The position numbers and the translations under genes are program-made. From Pyronema omphalodes (Eukaryota; Ascomycota; Pezizomycetes; Pezizales; Pyronemataceae), in assembly GCA_024516155.1 (NCBI GenBank), contig JAJJXM010000062.1, positions 62,001 to 126,000 of the forward strand: a DNA stretch of 64,000 nucleotides, in the 5' to 3' direction. Below the pieces are notes generated by a model, which was not told the DNA's origin, did no database searches, and saw nothing but the letters and a program-made list of their open reading frames with translations. Shown here in pieces: positions 35,820-46,000 of the stretch (position 1 is the first letter of the stretch; each line of letters opens with the position of its first letter).

Positions 35820-37094
35820 TTAGTAGTTTCCACGTCCGTAGCTCTCATCATCAGCACCGTCACGGGCAGAGCTTCCGTAAGAGTCCTCGTTGTCATTACG
35901 GTTGGAGGAACCGTATGAAGACTTCTTGGATCCGTAGGAAGTCTCCTCATCATCGTTGTTGTTGCGGGAAGATCCATAGGTGTTGGAAGATCCGTAGGAG
36001 TCATCGTTGGAAGAGTTGTTGTTGCGACCGTAGGTGTTAGACGACCCCTCGTCGTCGTTGTTTCCGTAGGAGCTCTTCTTGTTGGAAGATCCGTAGGAGT
36101 CATCGTTGGAAGAGTTGTTGTTGCGACCGTAGGTGTTAGACGACCCCTCGTCGTCGTTGTTTCCGTAGGAGCTCTTCTTGTTGGAAGATCCGTAAGTGTT
36201 AGAGGAATCCTCATCGTCGTTGTTTCCATAAGAGGACTTGTTGTTGGATCCGTAAGAGGTGGTCTCCTCGTCGTTGTTGTTACGGCGGGAAGATCCGTAG
36301 GTGTTGGAGGACTCCTCGTCGTCATTGTTTCCGTAGGAGCTCTTCTTGTTGGAAGATCCGTAGGTGTTGGAGGACTCCTCGTCGTCATTGTTTCCGTAGG
36401 AGCTCTTCTTGTTGGAAGATCCGTAGGTGTTGGTCTCCTCATCGTCATTGTTTCCGTAAGAAGACTTGTTGTTGGATCCGTAAGAGGTGGTCTCCTCATC
36501 GTCGTTGTTTCCGTAGGAGCTCTTCTTGGTGGAAGATCCGTAGGTGTTGGTCTCCTCATCGTCATTGTTTCCGTAGGAGCTCTTCTTGGTGGAAGATCCG
36601 TAGGTGTTAGAGGAGTCCTCATCGTCGTTGTTTCCGTACGAAGACTTGTTGTTGGATCCGTAAGATGTGGTCTCCTCGTCATCATTGTTGCCATAGGAGG
36701 ACTTGTTGTTGCTTCCATAGGAAGAGTTGTTGTTCGATCCGTAAGAGGTAGTCTCTTCATCGTCGTTGTTTCCGTAGGAAGACTTCTTTACTCCATAGCT
36801 GCTGGTCTCCTCGTCGTCGTTGTTGTTACGGCGGGATGATCCATAGGTGTTGGAGGTGTCCTCGTCGTCGTTGTTGTTACGGCGGGAAGATCCGTAGGTG
36901 TTAGAGGAGTTCTCGTCGTCGTTGTTTCCGTACGAAGACTTGTTGTTGGATCCGTAGGAGCTGTTGTTGTTGCTGGATCCGTAAGTGTTGGAGGAGTCCT
37001 CGTCATTGTTTCTTCCATAGGAAGAGCTGTTGTTTCCGTAGCTGTTGGAGTTGGATCCGTAGGAGTCCTCGTTGTCATCACGGTTGTAGCTCAT
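35820..37094 (-). CDS. DDR48: Ddr48-like repetitive Asn/Ser/Tyr/Gly-rich stress protein
   Basis: A single-exon 424-residue ORF starts at ATG 37094. Almost all of it is a tandem repeat built from SSYGNNDDE, NTYGSS and SYGSNNK blocks, with about a dozen larger units, a strongly hydrophilic composition and no Cys or Trp. This matches the SYGSSNKKSSYG-type repeats of yeast Ddr48p, a stress-induced protein linked to DNA damage, heat and osmotic response, and its fungal relatives. No globular domain, signal peptide or membrane span is present, so it should be intrinsically disordered and could phase-separate. Recent unit expansion is visible: the 99 bp at 35992-36090 are repeated at 36091-36189, and a 63-bp unit is repeated near 36289-36414. 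Length probably varies between strains. Assignment rests on repeat type rather than aligned domains. Confidence 0.8.
   Translation of the reverse strand: MSYNRDDNEDSYGSNSNSYGNNSSSYGRNNDEDSSNTYGSSNNNSSYGSNNKSSYGNNDDENSSNTYGSSRRNNNDDEDTSNTYGSSRRNNNDDEETSSYGVKKSSYGNNDDEETTSYGSNNNSSYGSNNKSSYGNNDDEETTSYGSNNKSSYGNNDDEDSSNTYGSSTKKSSYGNNDDEETNTYGSSTKKSSYGNNDDEETTSYGSNNKSSYGNNDDEETNTYGSSNKKSSYGNNDDEESSNTYGSSNKKSSYGNNDDEESSNTYGSSRRNNNDEETTSYGSNNKSSYGNNDDEDSSNTYGSSNKKSSYGNNDDEGSSNTYGRNNNSSNDDSYGSSNKKSSYGNNDDEGSSNTYGRNNNSSNDDSYGSSNTYGSSRNNNDDEETSYGSKKSSYGSSNRNDNEDSYGSSARDGADDESYGRGNY
35900..37060. repeat. coding tandem-repeat array of the Ddr48-like gene
   Basis: Units are multiples of 3 bp, mostly 54-99 bp. 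The clearest copies are 35992-36090 and 36091-36189 (99 bp each, identical by eye). Because no unit shifts frame, a second minus-strand frame also stays open across 36760-35801. Confidence 0.85.
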
Positions 37095-39182
37095 GTTTGC
37101 GGTTGGTAAAAAAGATTAAACTTTTTAAAAAGGTAAATATGATAAAGTTTTGGTTGAAGAGAGCAGATGTGAGAAGGTGTTGATGGATTTTTTCTTCCTC
37201 CTTCGACCGAAATACCAAAGTTTAAGTACGTTTTTTGTGCACCTCTACCATCTCCACCCATTCCCTATTTCGTCGTCATAATAGCTCTCGAGAACTGGAA
37301 GCTCGGGAGAGGATCCGCAGAGCTGCCAGGAACGTGCCCAGCTTGTTGGAGGCAAATAAGGTCTAGACAGGGACCTGTCACTCGCTAACATCGTGTAAAC
37401 CCATTAGCTTCAGGGCGGAACGAGGTAAGATCTAGATGGTGTTGGTGCCACAAAATAATCTAACCAGATTTTATTGAGGCGCAGTCCTGCGCGTATCTGC
37501 GAGAGGCGGCAGAGTAGTCTTCCGTTTGGATATGTGTCCTAAACTGCGCGCCTCAGTTCGAAGAAAGAAAGGGAGGAGGCCCATTGCAAGCCATAGGCAC
37601 GCCATCCGCTCTGACATCAACCCCACTTTACCCCGCTATAATCGATATGAGAAAGCCTCAAAGGTGCATAGACAGAAATAGAAAAAGATCCGAGCCATAT
37701 GTACCAAGAACATGGTCGCCATACCTTCCTAAACATGATGAAGTTACGCTAGATACTCATCGTCATGATATTCGCCACCGGATAACTCCGTAGATGAGCA
37801 GATGCGATGAACAACACCACAAGATGTGGCGAGATCTGATGCACAGTGATCATGAGCGCATAATTTCCGGGACGCAATCGCGTTGAAATGGATTTCGGAT
37901 ACCTGTGGACCTATTTGTGGGGACAACTATGTAGATACCGTCGATGGAAGATACGGCATTTCTACAATTCACTTCGGCATACCGGAAGCTCGTTCTCGAT
38001 CGCGACATTTCCCAGTCTTAAGACGACCATAGTAATCAAACGATGTAAGCTATTGCTTACCGCCTCTTCCGCGGGAACGTGGAAAATTGGGATATTTGAT
38101 ATGTTTCGGGAGCGAACATCCACCTCGCCGCTGCTCCGTATCGATTGTCATGGCATGTGATATGGTGCAACATAGTTCGAGATGTTATCCAGTCGCAAAC
38201 CCGCTGTCGTACACGGGCAGAATTTTGCCAGGAGTTTAGCCTCACACCAGTAAAATAGGGCTTTCCAACCAGTAGAGCCCTAGGGGAGATAACGATTGCT
38301 CGCCTACCGCTGGTCATGACACTTTACGTCTGTGAGTGCATGAGCTTCGACGGGTCACAGCGCAGCGAACCTAGGGGATGAACGATTGGGGAATCCAATC
38401 AAACCCAACCCTAAACAACAGCCAACGTCCTCCGTCAACTCCTTACTAAAGCTCTCTTAAAACAGCGCTGGTGCGCATTGGAAATTGCTCCGTAATATGG
38501 CTTCTCGGAAATTATTTATATCCATTGTGGACACTGTTTACACTTCCTCTACTGCGCGCTTGTTGGTGAATACCGATTTTGCCGCGCGTTGAATGGTAAG
38601 CGGCGTTTATCTCAGAGTGTAAAGTACACTTTTTCAGCAATGATTATATCTCAATGTCTTTTTTCCATTTTTATTGAGGGTTATGAAGAAACATACCGAG
38701 TTACCACAGTGCGCCCAATCCCTCTAGATCCAATTTCTGTATGCATATCTCTCTGAAAATTAGATGGATAACACCGAAGCATACTGGTTCTGCCATTGTG
38801 ATATAATTATCACCGGTGATAATTGTAATGTCGAGAAACGAAACGACAGTATGTTCATACTTATATTGAGGCGTTGGCAACATGATGCATCACTCAACAT
38901 TCTTGGTATCCTTCAGATACCATCTAAGCCCGGTAGAAATGATCCTTCGCCAAATACCCATCTTCATATGTCACCCATGTGGCTCCAACCCCGGTACATT
39001 GAGTACCTGCTACACTCTGATTCCCATTTCTGGTTCCCATCACTCACTATTCCTCACCTTCCATCATCGATCAACTCACGCACGCAGCACTTCTCAACCC
39101 ACCCAGTCCTCACCCAATCAATAAAATAAAAAGACCTACACAATTACTAAGCAGTTCGATACACCCTCTAATAATCAGCACC
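37095..39182. other. intergenic region with a 20-bp palindrome
   Basis: This holds the promoter of the Ddr48-like gene at the left. No gene is supported. A perfect 20-bp palindrome (AATTATCACC/GGTGATAATT) lies at 38805-38824. Confidence 0.4.
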
Positions 39183-39487
39183 ATGTCGTTTTATCTTTTC
39201 GGAAAGTTTTGGCGTCACGAGGCTCCTCGATTTTCGCCTTGCTTACCACGTTTATTCTATACTCATTTTTGTCAGTCGAAGTGAAAGCAAGCTTTGACTT
39301 GAAAGGCAAGCCAACTTGTGAAGCATGGAAGGACGAAGGAAATATGGACGAATTTAACAAATGCATAGGAAGCAGTAGGAAAACGGGAAAATTATATAGC
39401 ATTATAGTTGGGTTTTTTTTCGGGTTTGTGAGTATCTGTTTCGTCGGTTGGTGCACCTTGCGTCGTGCGAGGAATAAGAAGGCCTAA
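39179..39487 (+). CDS. small type I membrane protein, N-terminus unresolved
   Basis: The frame ending in TAA at 39485-39487 encodes about 93 residues with a textbook order: a hydrophobic signal-like segment (SIFALLTTFILYSFLSVEVKA), a short polar ectodomain with two Cys (PTCEAW and NKCIGS), a membrane span (YSIIVGFFFGFVSICFVGW) and a basic tail (LRRARNKKA). No ATG opens this frame. The ATG at 39183 is in a different phase and soon stops. Either the 5' exon is upstream and joins at the acceptor TCTAATAATCAG (ending 39178), or an indel has broken the gene. The family is not recognised. The overlapping minus-strand frame is probably its shadow. Confidence 0.45.
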   Translation, partial: HHVVLSFRKVLASRGSSIFALLTTFILYSFLSVEVKASFDLKGKPTCEAWKDEGNMDEFNKCIGSSRKTGKLYSIIVGFFFGFVSICFVGWCTLRRARNKKA

Positions 39488-40645
39488 ATGTTCTGCAGGA
39501 AGTGGTAAAAATTCGCCGGGTATTTAAGAATCTTATCAATAACTGACCGTAGAAATGGTTGATTAGGCACATTCATCGGTGAAAAATAGCGATGTTTTGG
39601 GGTAATATGGAAGGAGCTTTGTTGATTATGGATTGTCTGCATATCACACTACCCCTTCGGTCTTAGAAATAAGAGGCTCTTCAAGAAGAATTCGATAGAG
39701 TAAAGTTGGAATATGGATTGATTATTGAATGTTATGTCTGTTTGGCAACTCTAGAAGCTTCAGTGTCAGATTACTCACAATGTTTGGGGTTTGAGAACCT
39801 CTTCACTGTTCAAATATATTAAGTACTTGTAAGTTGTTATGACTCGCATGAGTTGATATTATCGTGCAATATTTTTTCTGCCATGACAACACTTAGTAGC
39901 TTTAAGCTCAAACTTCATAATTTTCTGAAGCCCTCAGAAATGCACCTCGAGGCTCACAGAGTATTGAACTTTGTATATTCCGAAAATCCTGACTTCTCAA
40001 TACGCCTTCCCATGGCATCTATCGTCTACCTGCTTCTTCAGGAAACACTTGGCACAGCCAACAGCGTGGAATGGCTGGACAGAGAGTGATTCGAGTTTGG
40101 GGAGCAAGTGTGAACGTAAATTTCATTAACGAATATGACCATAACTCTTCTTATGCGCCCCTTTGAAGAATGCTTTCTATTTGCAGTATTTTTGACTTGA
40201 GTATGTCAATATATCTTCTCATGTGCAACTCCTTATATCTGGTCACGCTCGCAGGACCGAGCTCCATCAATGTTTTATGATAGTAGATAACACGGAGGAG
40301 TATTAAATTTCCGAAAGAACTTTAATGAGACATCATGTAACGCCAGCTGACTGATCAGCATCATCTTAGATCTATCCTGTAGTTATTACTTTCTTAGTTT
40401 CACTGAGAATCTATCCCTAATCACTGGAACATGATGACCTTAATGGAATCCAAATAAAAGATACATCAAACCGTAATTTCGCCGTATTCATAACAAAATA
40501 CATTCTTATAATTCAAGCCCAAGTAACCCACCTCTTGTAATATCATTTACCAACACCAAACGCCACCCAATAACTAAAAAAAAAACCCATATTTCGAAAT
40601 TCCAATAACATGACCTATTATGCAAGTTCCCACAAATCCAAATCA
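39488..40645. other. intergenic region, no gene seen
   Basis: AT-rich spacer and the 3' flank of the WD40 gene. One 78-codon plus-strand frame (39853-40089) has no motif or splice support. Confidence 0.4.
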
Positions 40646-43084
40646 TCAAATAAAAAGATCCACCGCAGCCCCAATGCGTCTCCTCCTCTCGCCCTTCTTT
40701 TCGTTCCAAACACTTCTCGTATAAGTCATAATACCTCCCACCAGCTTATCACAATTTGCAATCACTAGCTCTCCCTCTGTAACCCCAATACCACCAATCT
40801 CCCCAAAAAACTCTAGCGTCTGTCCTCTCTCCCCCTTCCTGGGTGTGGCACCACCACCAGAAACCCAAGTCCCGCCCTCATTCCAAACATATCCATCCGC
40901 CGACATGCCCTCGTTCTGATTGACGGCTCCCATATTACTAGGTCTAGAAACCCCACCACAATACTCCTCCTCCGAGTATGTTCCAGACTTAGTATCAATA
41001 ATATGAACATAATCCGCACCCTCAGCAACGACCAGTTTTGAACTATCGGCCCAGCATACTGAGCGTGCTGCACTCATTCTTGCTCTCCATTTCCTAGTTT
41101 CTCGCCACATCCGCGCATCCCATAACCTAACTGTCATATCCTGGTTTCCAGTCACAAAACTATACCCATCATTTCCCCAGGCTGCACAGAATCCATAATC
41201 ACTATGACCCACCAACTCTTTTTCCACTCTTCCAGATTGTGCAGAAACAATTAATGTATTGCAATTGTCACCAACAAGTAATCTTAATCGCCCATCGGTG
41301 GATAAAGCGCTAGAATTAAGAGGAAAATCATAAGAGTGAGTATCTGTGATTTGAAGTGTTGACAGATCAAGAAGTCGCATGGAGTTGTCATTTGACGAAA
41401 TTGCTGCTTCATTTTTTCTGTATGAAGACGAGGGTAGTGATATGTGATTTGTAATCGCGTTTTCGTGGTTTGTTATAGTACCGTAATGGGCCATGGCGGA
41501 ATCAGATGTCGCAAGTGGAAGTAATGCAAAGGTGCCGTGATAGCCACCGGCTATTAGAACGTCTGTATTTGCGGCCAGGGTGGAAGGACGAAGGAAATCG
41601 GAGAGTTCAAGAATGGTGGAAGATTGTTGGGTGATAGGGTGGTAGGCTTCCACTGTTCGGGCGGTTGAATAGAAGATGTTGTTGCGGTCTGAGACAGCGA
41701 GGAGGTGGCGTAGTTGGAAATGGGAAATTCTTGGCTCACAAGGGAATTGGCGTTCGAAAGTATAGAGAGGAGAGGTTGATGGTGGGACTGGGATAGATCG
41801 TTTTGAAGGATCGCTTTCATGGCAGTTTCGGTAGCTGCGGTAGCTACGGTGTCTCCAGCGACGGACAGCAGTGAGATTAAGACCAAAGTCTTCCCAGGGA
41901 ATTCCTTGTGGATCTCCATTCCAGGTTTCTCCGTTCTCGTCTTCTGAGCCATTTGCAGAAATTTCTTTTCGTGCGTCGGACCAGTCTTGAACTTGTTTTG
42001 GACCGACGGTGATTCCCGGACAGCTTTCTCGTCGGTGCCGGAGAATACCGTAATTCATTTCCCAAAGTCGGTTGCAGAAAGCACTGAAGGGCTCATTATA
42101 GATATCAACATCCTGTGATACGGATGCGTTGCCAAAAACCTCTTCGTTGGCAGGGAAGAATCCTAAGGAGTGGTCAGGATCAGGTAATGTCCAATCGATA
42201 GGTCCAGAAAGGCTCATCAGACCATCTTCGTCAAAGTCAGAATCTGAAGATAGGTATGATGGCGAGGACAGCGAAATTTCGATAGGGTCAATGGTAGTGC
42301 TGTGGATCATATTCGCTTCCGGGCTACCTGGTGGGAAGCTATCGCCAAAAAGTAGCGTTACCGGCTGGTTTTCGAGGTACGAGGATGATAATAAATGTCG
42401 AGTATGTGGGCCCAGACTATTCATAAGTCTTTCAAGTGAGACTGAGTCGGTGTCTGAGATATCTTCATCTTCATCTTCGCTTTCATGTTCTCTGTCCTCC
42501 ATGTCCACCTCCTCTAACGCTTCTTCCTCATGGACTTCCTCCACCTCTCTCATAGCGATCTGACGATTTGCAGCCTCAGCTTCAAACTCAAATTCGCATT
42601 CCTGTCCCGCCTCATGCCCTTCCTGTTCGTCCTCAACCTGCTCCACGGCGACGTCAGCGAACCTTCCCTGGTCCAGCCTTGGTGTACGTTCTGAATCAAG
42701 CATCTCTCCCTCCTCCAGGTCTTCCAGATGGAAGGCATCATCAACCATCATGATATTGTCTATCTCTATATTGAATCCAACGGCCATTCCACCATCTGAA
42801 TCCTCGTCGGTTTCATAGAGGCGGTCGCTAAACCGCGTTTTCCCTCTCACACGCAAGGATCCGTGTACGTCTTGCGGTGTGATTGGCGCACCTCCCCCAA
42901 AGTCCGAGTCGACACTTGATGATAGAGTCGGTACATCGTCATCAAAACTTGAGACACCACTTCTTCCCGCTGCTATATTAAGGCCGGCGGTGTTGCCAAT
43001 GCCGGACGGTCGATGTCGTCGTCGCGGTGGCGTTTGCGGCTCGCCAGGATTGCTCGGAACGCGTGCCGGAATCGCCGTTGGCAT
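40646..43084 (-). CDS. WD40-repeat protein of the fungal SPBC2A9.03/DUF2415 type
   Basis: A single-exon 812-residue ORF starts at ATG 43084. The first 320 residues are disordered: a Pro/Arg-rich start (PQTPPRRRHRPSGIG), then long acidic Glu/Asp tracts (EALEEVDMEDREHESEDEDE). A conserved central block (EPFSAFCNRLWEMNYG) precedes a beta-propeller at about 430-740 with WD-type repeats such as GHSDYGFCAAWGNDGYSFVTG followed by TVRLWDARMW, and WADSSKLVVAEGADYVHIID. The C-terminus (FFGEIGGIGVTEGELVIANC) fits the DUF2415 region of this family. Fission yeast C2A9.03 has the same plan, though its function is uncharacterised. It is probably a nuclear or cytosolic scaffold. No introns were needed to keep the frame. 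Confidence 0.85.
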   Translation of the reverse strand: MPTAIPARVPSNPGEPQTPPRRRHRPSGIGNTAGLNIAAGRSGVSSFDDDVPTLSSSVDSDFGGGAPITPQDVHGSLRVRGKTRFSDRLYETDEDSDGGMAVGFNIEIDNIMMVDDAFHLEDLEEGEMLDSERTPRLDQGRFADVAVEQVEDEQEGHEAGQECEFEFEAEAANRQIAMREVEEVHEEEALEEVDMEDREHESEDEDEDISDTDSVSLERLMNSLGPHTRHLLSSSYLENQPVTLLFGDSFPPGSPEANMIHSTTIDPIEISLSSPSYLSSDSDFDEDGLMSLSGPIDWTLPDPDHSLGFFPANEEVFGNASVSQDVDIYNEPFSAFCNRLWEMNYGILRHRRESCPGITVGPKQVQDWSDARKEISANGSEDENGETWNGDPQGIPWEDFGLNLTAVRRWRHRSYRSYRNCHESDPSKRSIPVPPSTSPLYTFERQFPCEPRISHFQLRHLLAVSDRNNIFYSTARTVEAYHPITQQSSTILELSDFLRPSTLAANTDVLIAGGYHGTFALLPLATSDSAMAHYGTITNHENAITNHISLPSSSYRKNEAAISSNDNSMRLLDLSTLQITDTHSYDFPLNSSALSTDGRLRLLVGDNCNTLIVSAQSGRVEKELVGHSDYGFCAAWGNDGYSFVTGNQDMTVRLWDARMWRETRKWRARMSAARSVCWADSSKLVVAEGADYVHIIDTKSGTYSEEEYCGGVSRPSNMGAVNQNEGMSADGYVWNEGGTWVSGGGATPRKGERGQTLEFFGEIGGIGVTEGELVIANCDKLVGGIMTYTRSVWNEKKGERRRRIGAAVDLFI

Positions 43085-46000
43085 GATAGCGAAGTTATTA
43101 TCCGCGAGAAATAACTTTTTTTGTGTATTGAGTGGTGGGGCGGATGGTGAACGTTGGTCGGGTGGTGAAGAGTAAGTGGGTTGGCTTGTGCGGTGGTGGA
43201 GGCGTGGGAAGCGAACACCGCACCCTCTCCGCGGATCGTTAGCCTAACACCACCTTACACCTCAACATGCAGCAAGTCTCCTCGAGCTTAATCCAACCCG
43301 AGGCCGCACGTACACAAAGATTGCATACTTTTGGCTGCACCCAGCCAGAAGTATTGCCAAATATGGAAGCCGCTGACTTAAAACAGTTCTACCGGCGCAT
43401 TGGATACGAAAACAGCCAGCTGATCGGAATCACTGCGTTTCATTCTCGCTGTGCTGTGGGACCGTTTAAAATTATGCCCTCCAGCCGCCCGCCGCCTATA
43501 TAAAAGTGAAGGAAGACGTGTGATATGACATCGATAAGCGCGATTAGAGGCATGCTTGGTACCGTGTGGGGTCAGATCCCCGCTCTAGCCCAACCCCTCA
43601 TTGAGGCGTTTGTTTTTGACGACAATGCTATGCACCCCCGGAATCGGCTGAAATTATTCATGCTAACCGTGGATATAGAAGAACAAAGATCTTCCAGGTT
43701 TCCTCTATGGGAAATATTCCACTCATGTGCTCACGAACTCGCATACATGAGAATACATGTATCATATGTAGTCGACATATTTCCCTGCCGCTCGAATCAT
43801 GACCCAAGATGTATGCTGTCATCATACATGAATAAATCGGCTACCATCTTCTAAGCCTTATCCCCCGCAAAAAGCGTTGTCAAAGGCACTAACCATCGTC
43901 GAGAACAGCGAGCGGGGAAAGTCGCCACGGGCAAATTCGGGTTGAGGAAGAAAATTGTTTCCCGGGCCATGAGTAGCGCTGGCGGATAACCCATGTCAAT
44001 TACATATTTGGAGAGTAAAATCATCCCAGCCCTATCACATCACCGACAGGAACACACTGATGCACTCGAGATATATAAGCACCTGATAGAAATGGAGTGC
44101 AAGAAACGAAGATCTCCGAAGATCTCGAAATAGTGGATGAAGGATTTCTCTGCTTTTTTCGACTCATATGTAGCTCGGGGGTGCTGTTTGCCCCGCGCGA
44201 AAAGATTCAGCCGAGACAATCACCGGCGCTAATAGGGAGGATATATTGTTTGCATGCCACGTCGTTTGACAATCGGTAAAAAGAGGCAGTAGCATTCCAC
44301 TGGAGGAATAATCAGTTCATATTTGCGTATGTATTTGCAGAGAAAATCTACCGTGGAATGGCCTAGCCAAAGGCAGCCAAACGAATCCCAAGACTTTATG
44401 TTTTGTGGGCATGCATCAACTGAAAGTATTGAAAATAAGTGTCCCGGCTTTTTTTTTTTCATCGGTAACGCCTTGGATAGTTGTGTGGCTTTATGCAGCC
44501 AACTTTGATATTAAAGGGTCCTGTAGCATCGTGAGATTTTGTCTCGGTTTATCCCTGGACCTGTGCAACAACGTCTGGCCTGGTCTGGCCTCTTTTAATC
44601 CCGTATTTGCACGTTAAGAAAGTGCACGTTAGTTTCATCGGTTTTACCACAGGGCGCGTCTCGGTACTTTCGTCTTCAGATGCATTTAGCTACCGGGTTG
44701 CGGAAAGTTGATATGTACAGATAGATACGTCGCTTATAAATGACTCTTAACGATTGAGTATCTCACGCTGTTGAAAGATTAGTATACATCTACATAGTTT
44801 ACAATATATATTGGTCTTAACTGCGGGGTATATAAATGAGTGGTTAAAAGTTTGTCCGCCAGTAAGGGTATGCCAATAAATTTGCCAGGAATATCCTGGG
44901 GTTCTAGAAGCATTAGAGTACATATATTTGGTTACTCATCGCCTCTACCGCACCCCTGGATTGGAATATAAAAAGCTAATGCACGATGATCGCGATCATG
45001 GTATATGAGGGAATATGTACTGCTGTACAAAGATAACGGCTACCAATCACGCCGAATGCTATACTCACCGATAGCATCTCAGAAAAGAGGAATTCGTCAA
45101 TCCAAAACCAAAAATAAACTTAAAGCGGTCTGATAAAGTCTGACACAGTGTTTGAGACATGATCTGAGATCGGTAAAAATATCGAATTGAGGGCTTAGAG
45201 AAGCGAGCAACGGAAGCGGGAGCAAGCGAGAGTATTATAAGTAAGAGCCTTACTCTCATGATTTACCACAGTCGACACTAGAGTAACCTTAGCATCACAA
45301 TACATTGCGCCTGCCCCCCCCCCCCCCCCCCTGGCAACGGAGCTGCGGAGTTTATCTCACCGCCCAGGGGGGGGTCATCCGAGATACTACATGCAATCGT
45401 TACTGTCCTATCTTCATACCCCCACATGGATGGGACAAATCGCACCGCCCCAGTCGTCCACATGGCACATACCGACCTGTACAGGATCTGCAACTACTCA
45501 CATTGCACTCAATATATTCGGATAATTCAATAACCCCAGAAACAGAGGTTGGGCCCGGGATGATTGTGACGGAACTCTTCTCTTATATCCACCTACTATA
45601 ACCACTTTTTCCTTGTATTTTAGGTACAACATTATTTCCTAACACTATATAATACCCAAATTATTCGCCTCTCTTGATTTTAATTCTTTTCGGTGTCGCC
45701 GGCCTACGGGTCCCCGGCCGGGTTCCATCTGGATCTCTTGGTTTTCCGGATCCATGGATCCAAAGATTACTTATCGATATAATTATAATTACGGCTATCG
45801 TGGACCATCGAAGTAGCGGCAATGACTGGGGTTGGATATGTTTTGTGGAATGGGAGGTCAGTGGCTAGACACATACTCATAGGTTTGATGGAGGGCGTTC
45901 GATTGAGGTGGGGAAGATTGAAGATGGGGGAAAGTGGATAAGTGCGCGACGTTTTAGGCGGAGTTGAAGATGCATAAAATGTGGAGTGGAGCATGGGTGT

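Noticed and set aside
35801..36760. Minus-strand 319-codon frame rich in Thr/Pro/Arg across the Ddr48-like repeats
   Set aside because: It is the alternative frame of a repeat array whose units are multiples of three; composition is a frame-shifted image of the SYGNNDDE repeats and it has no independent start context.
42129..42563. Plus-strand Ser-rich frame of 144 codons
   Set aside because: Antisense to the acidic region of the WD40 gene; the poly-Ser is the complement of Glu/Asp codons.
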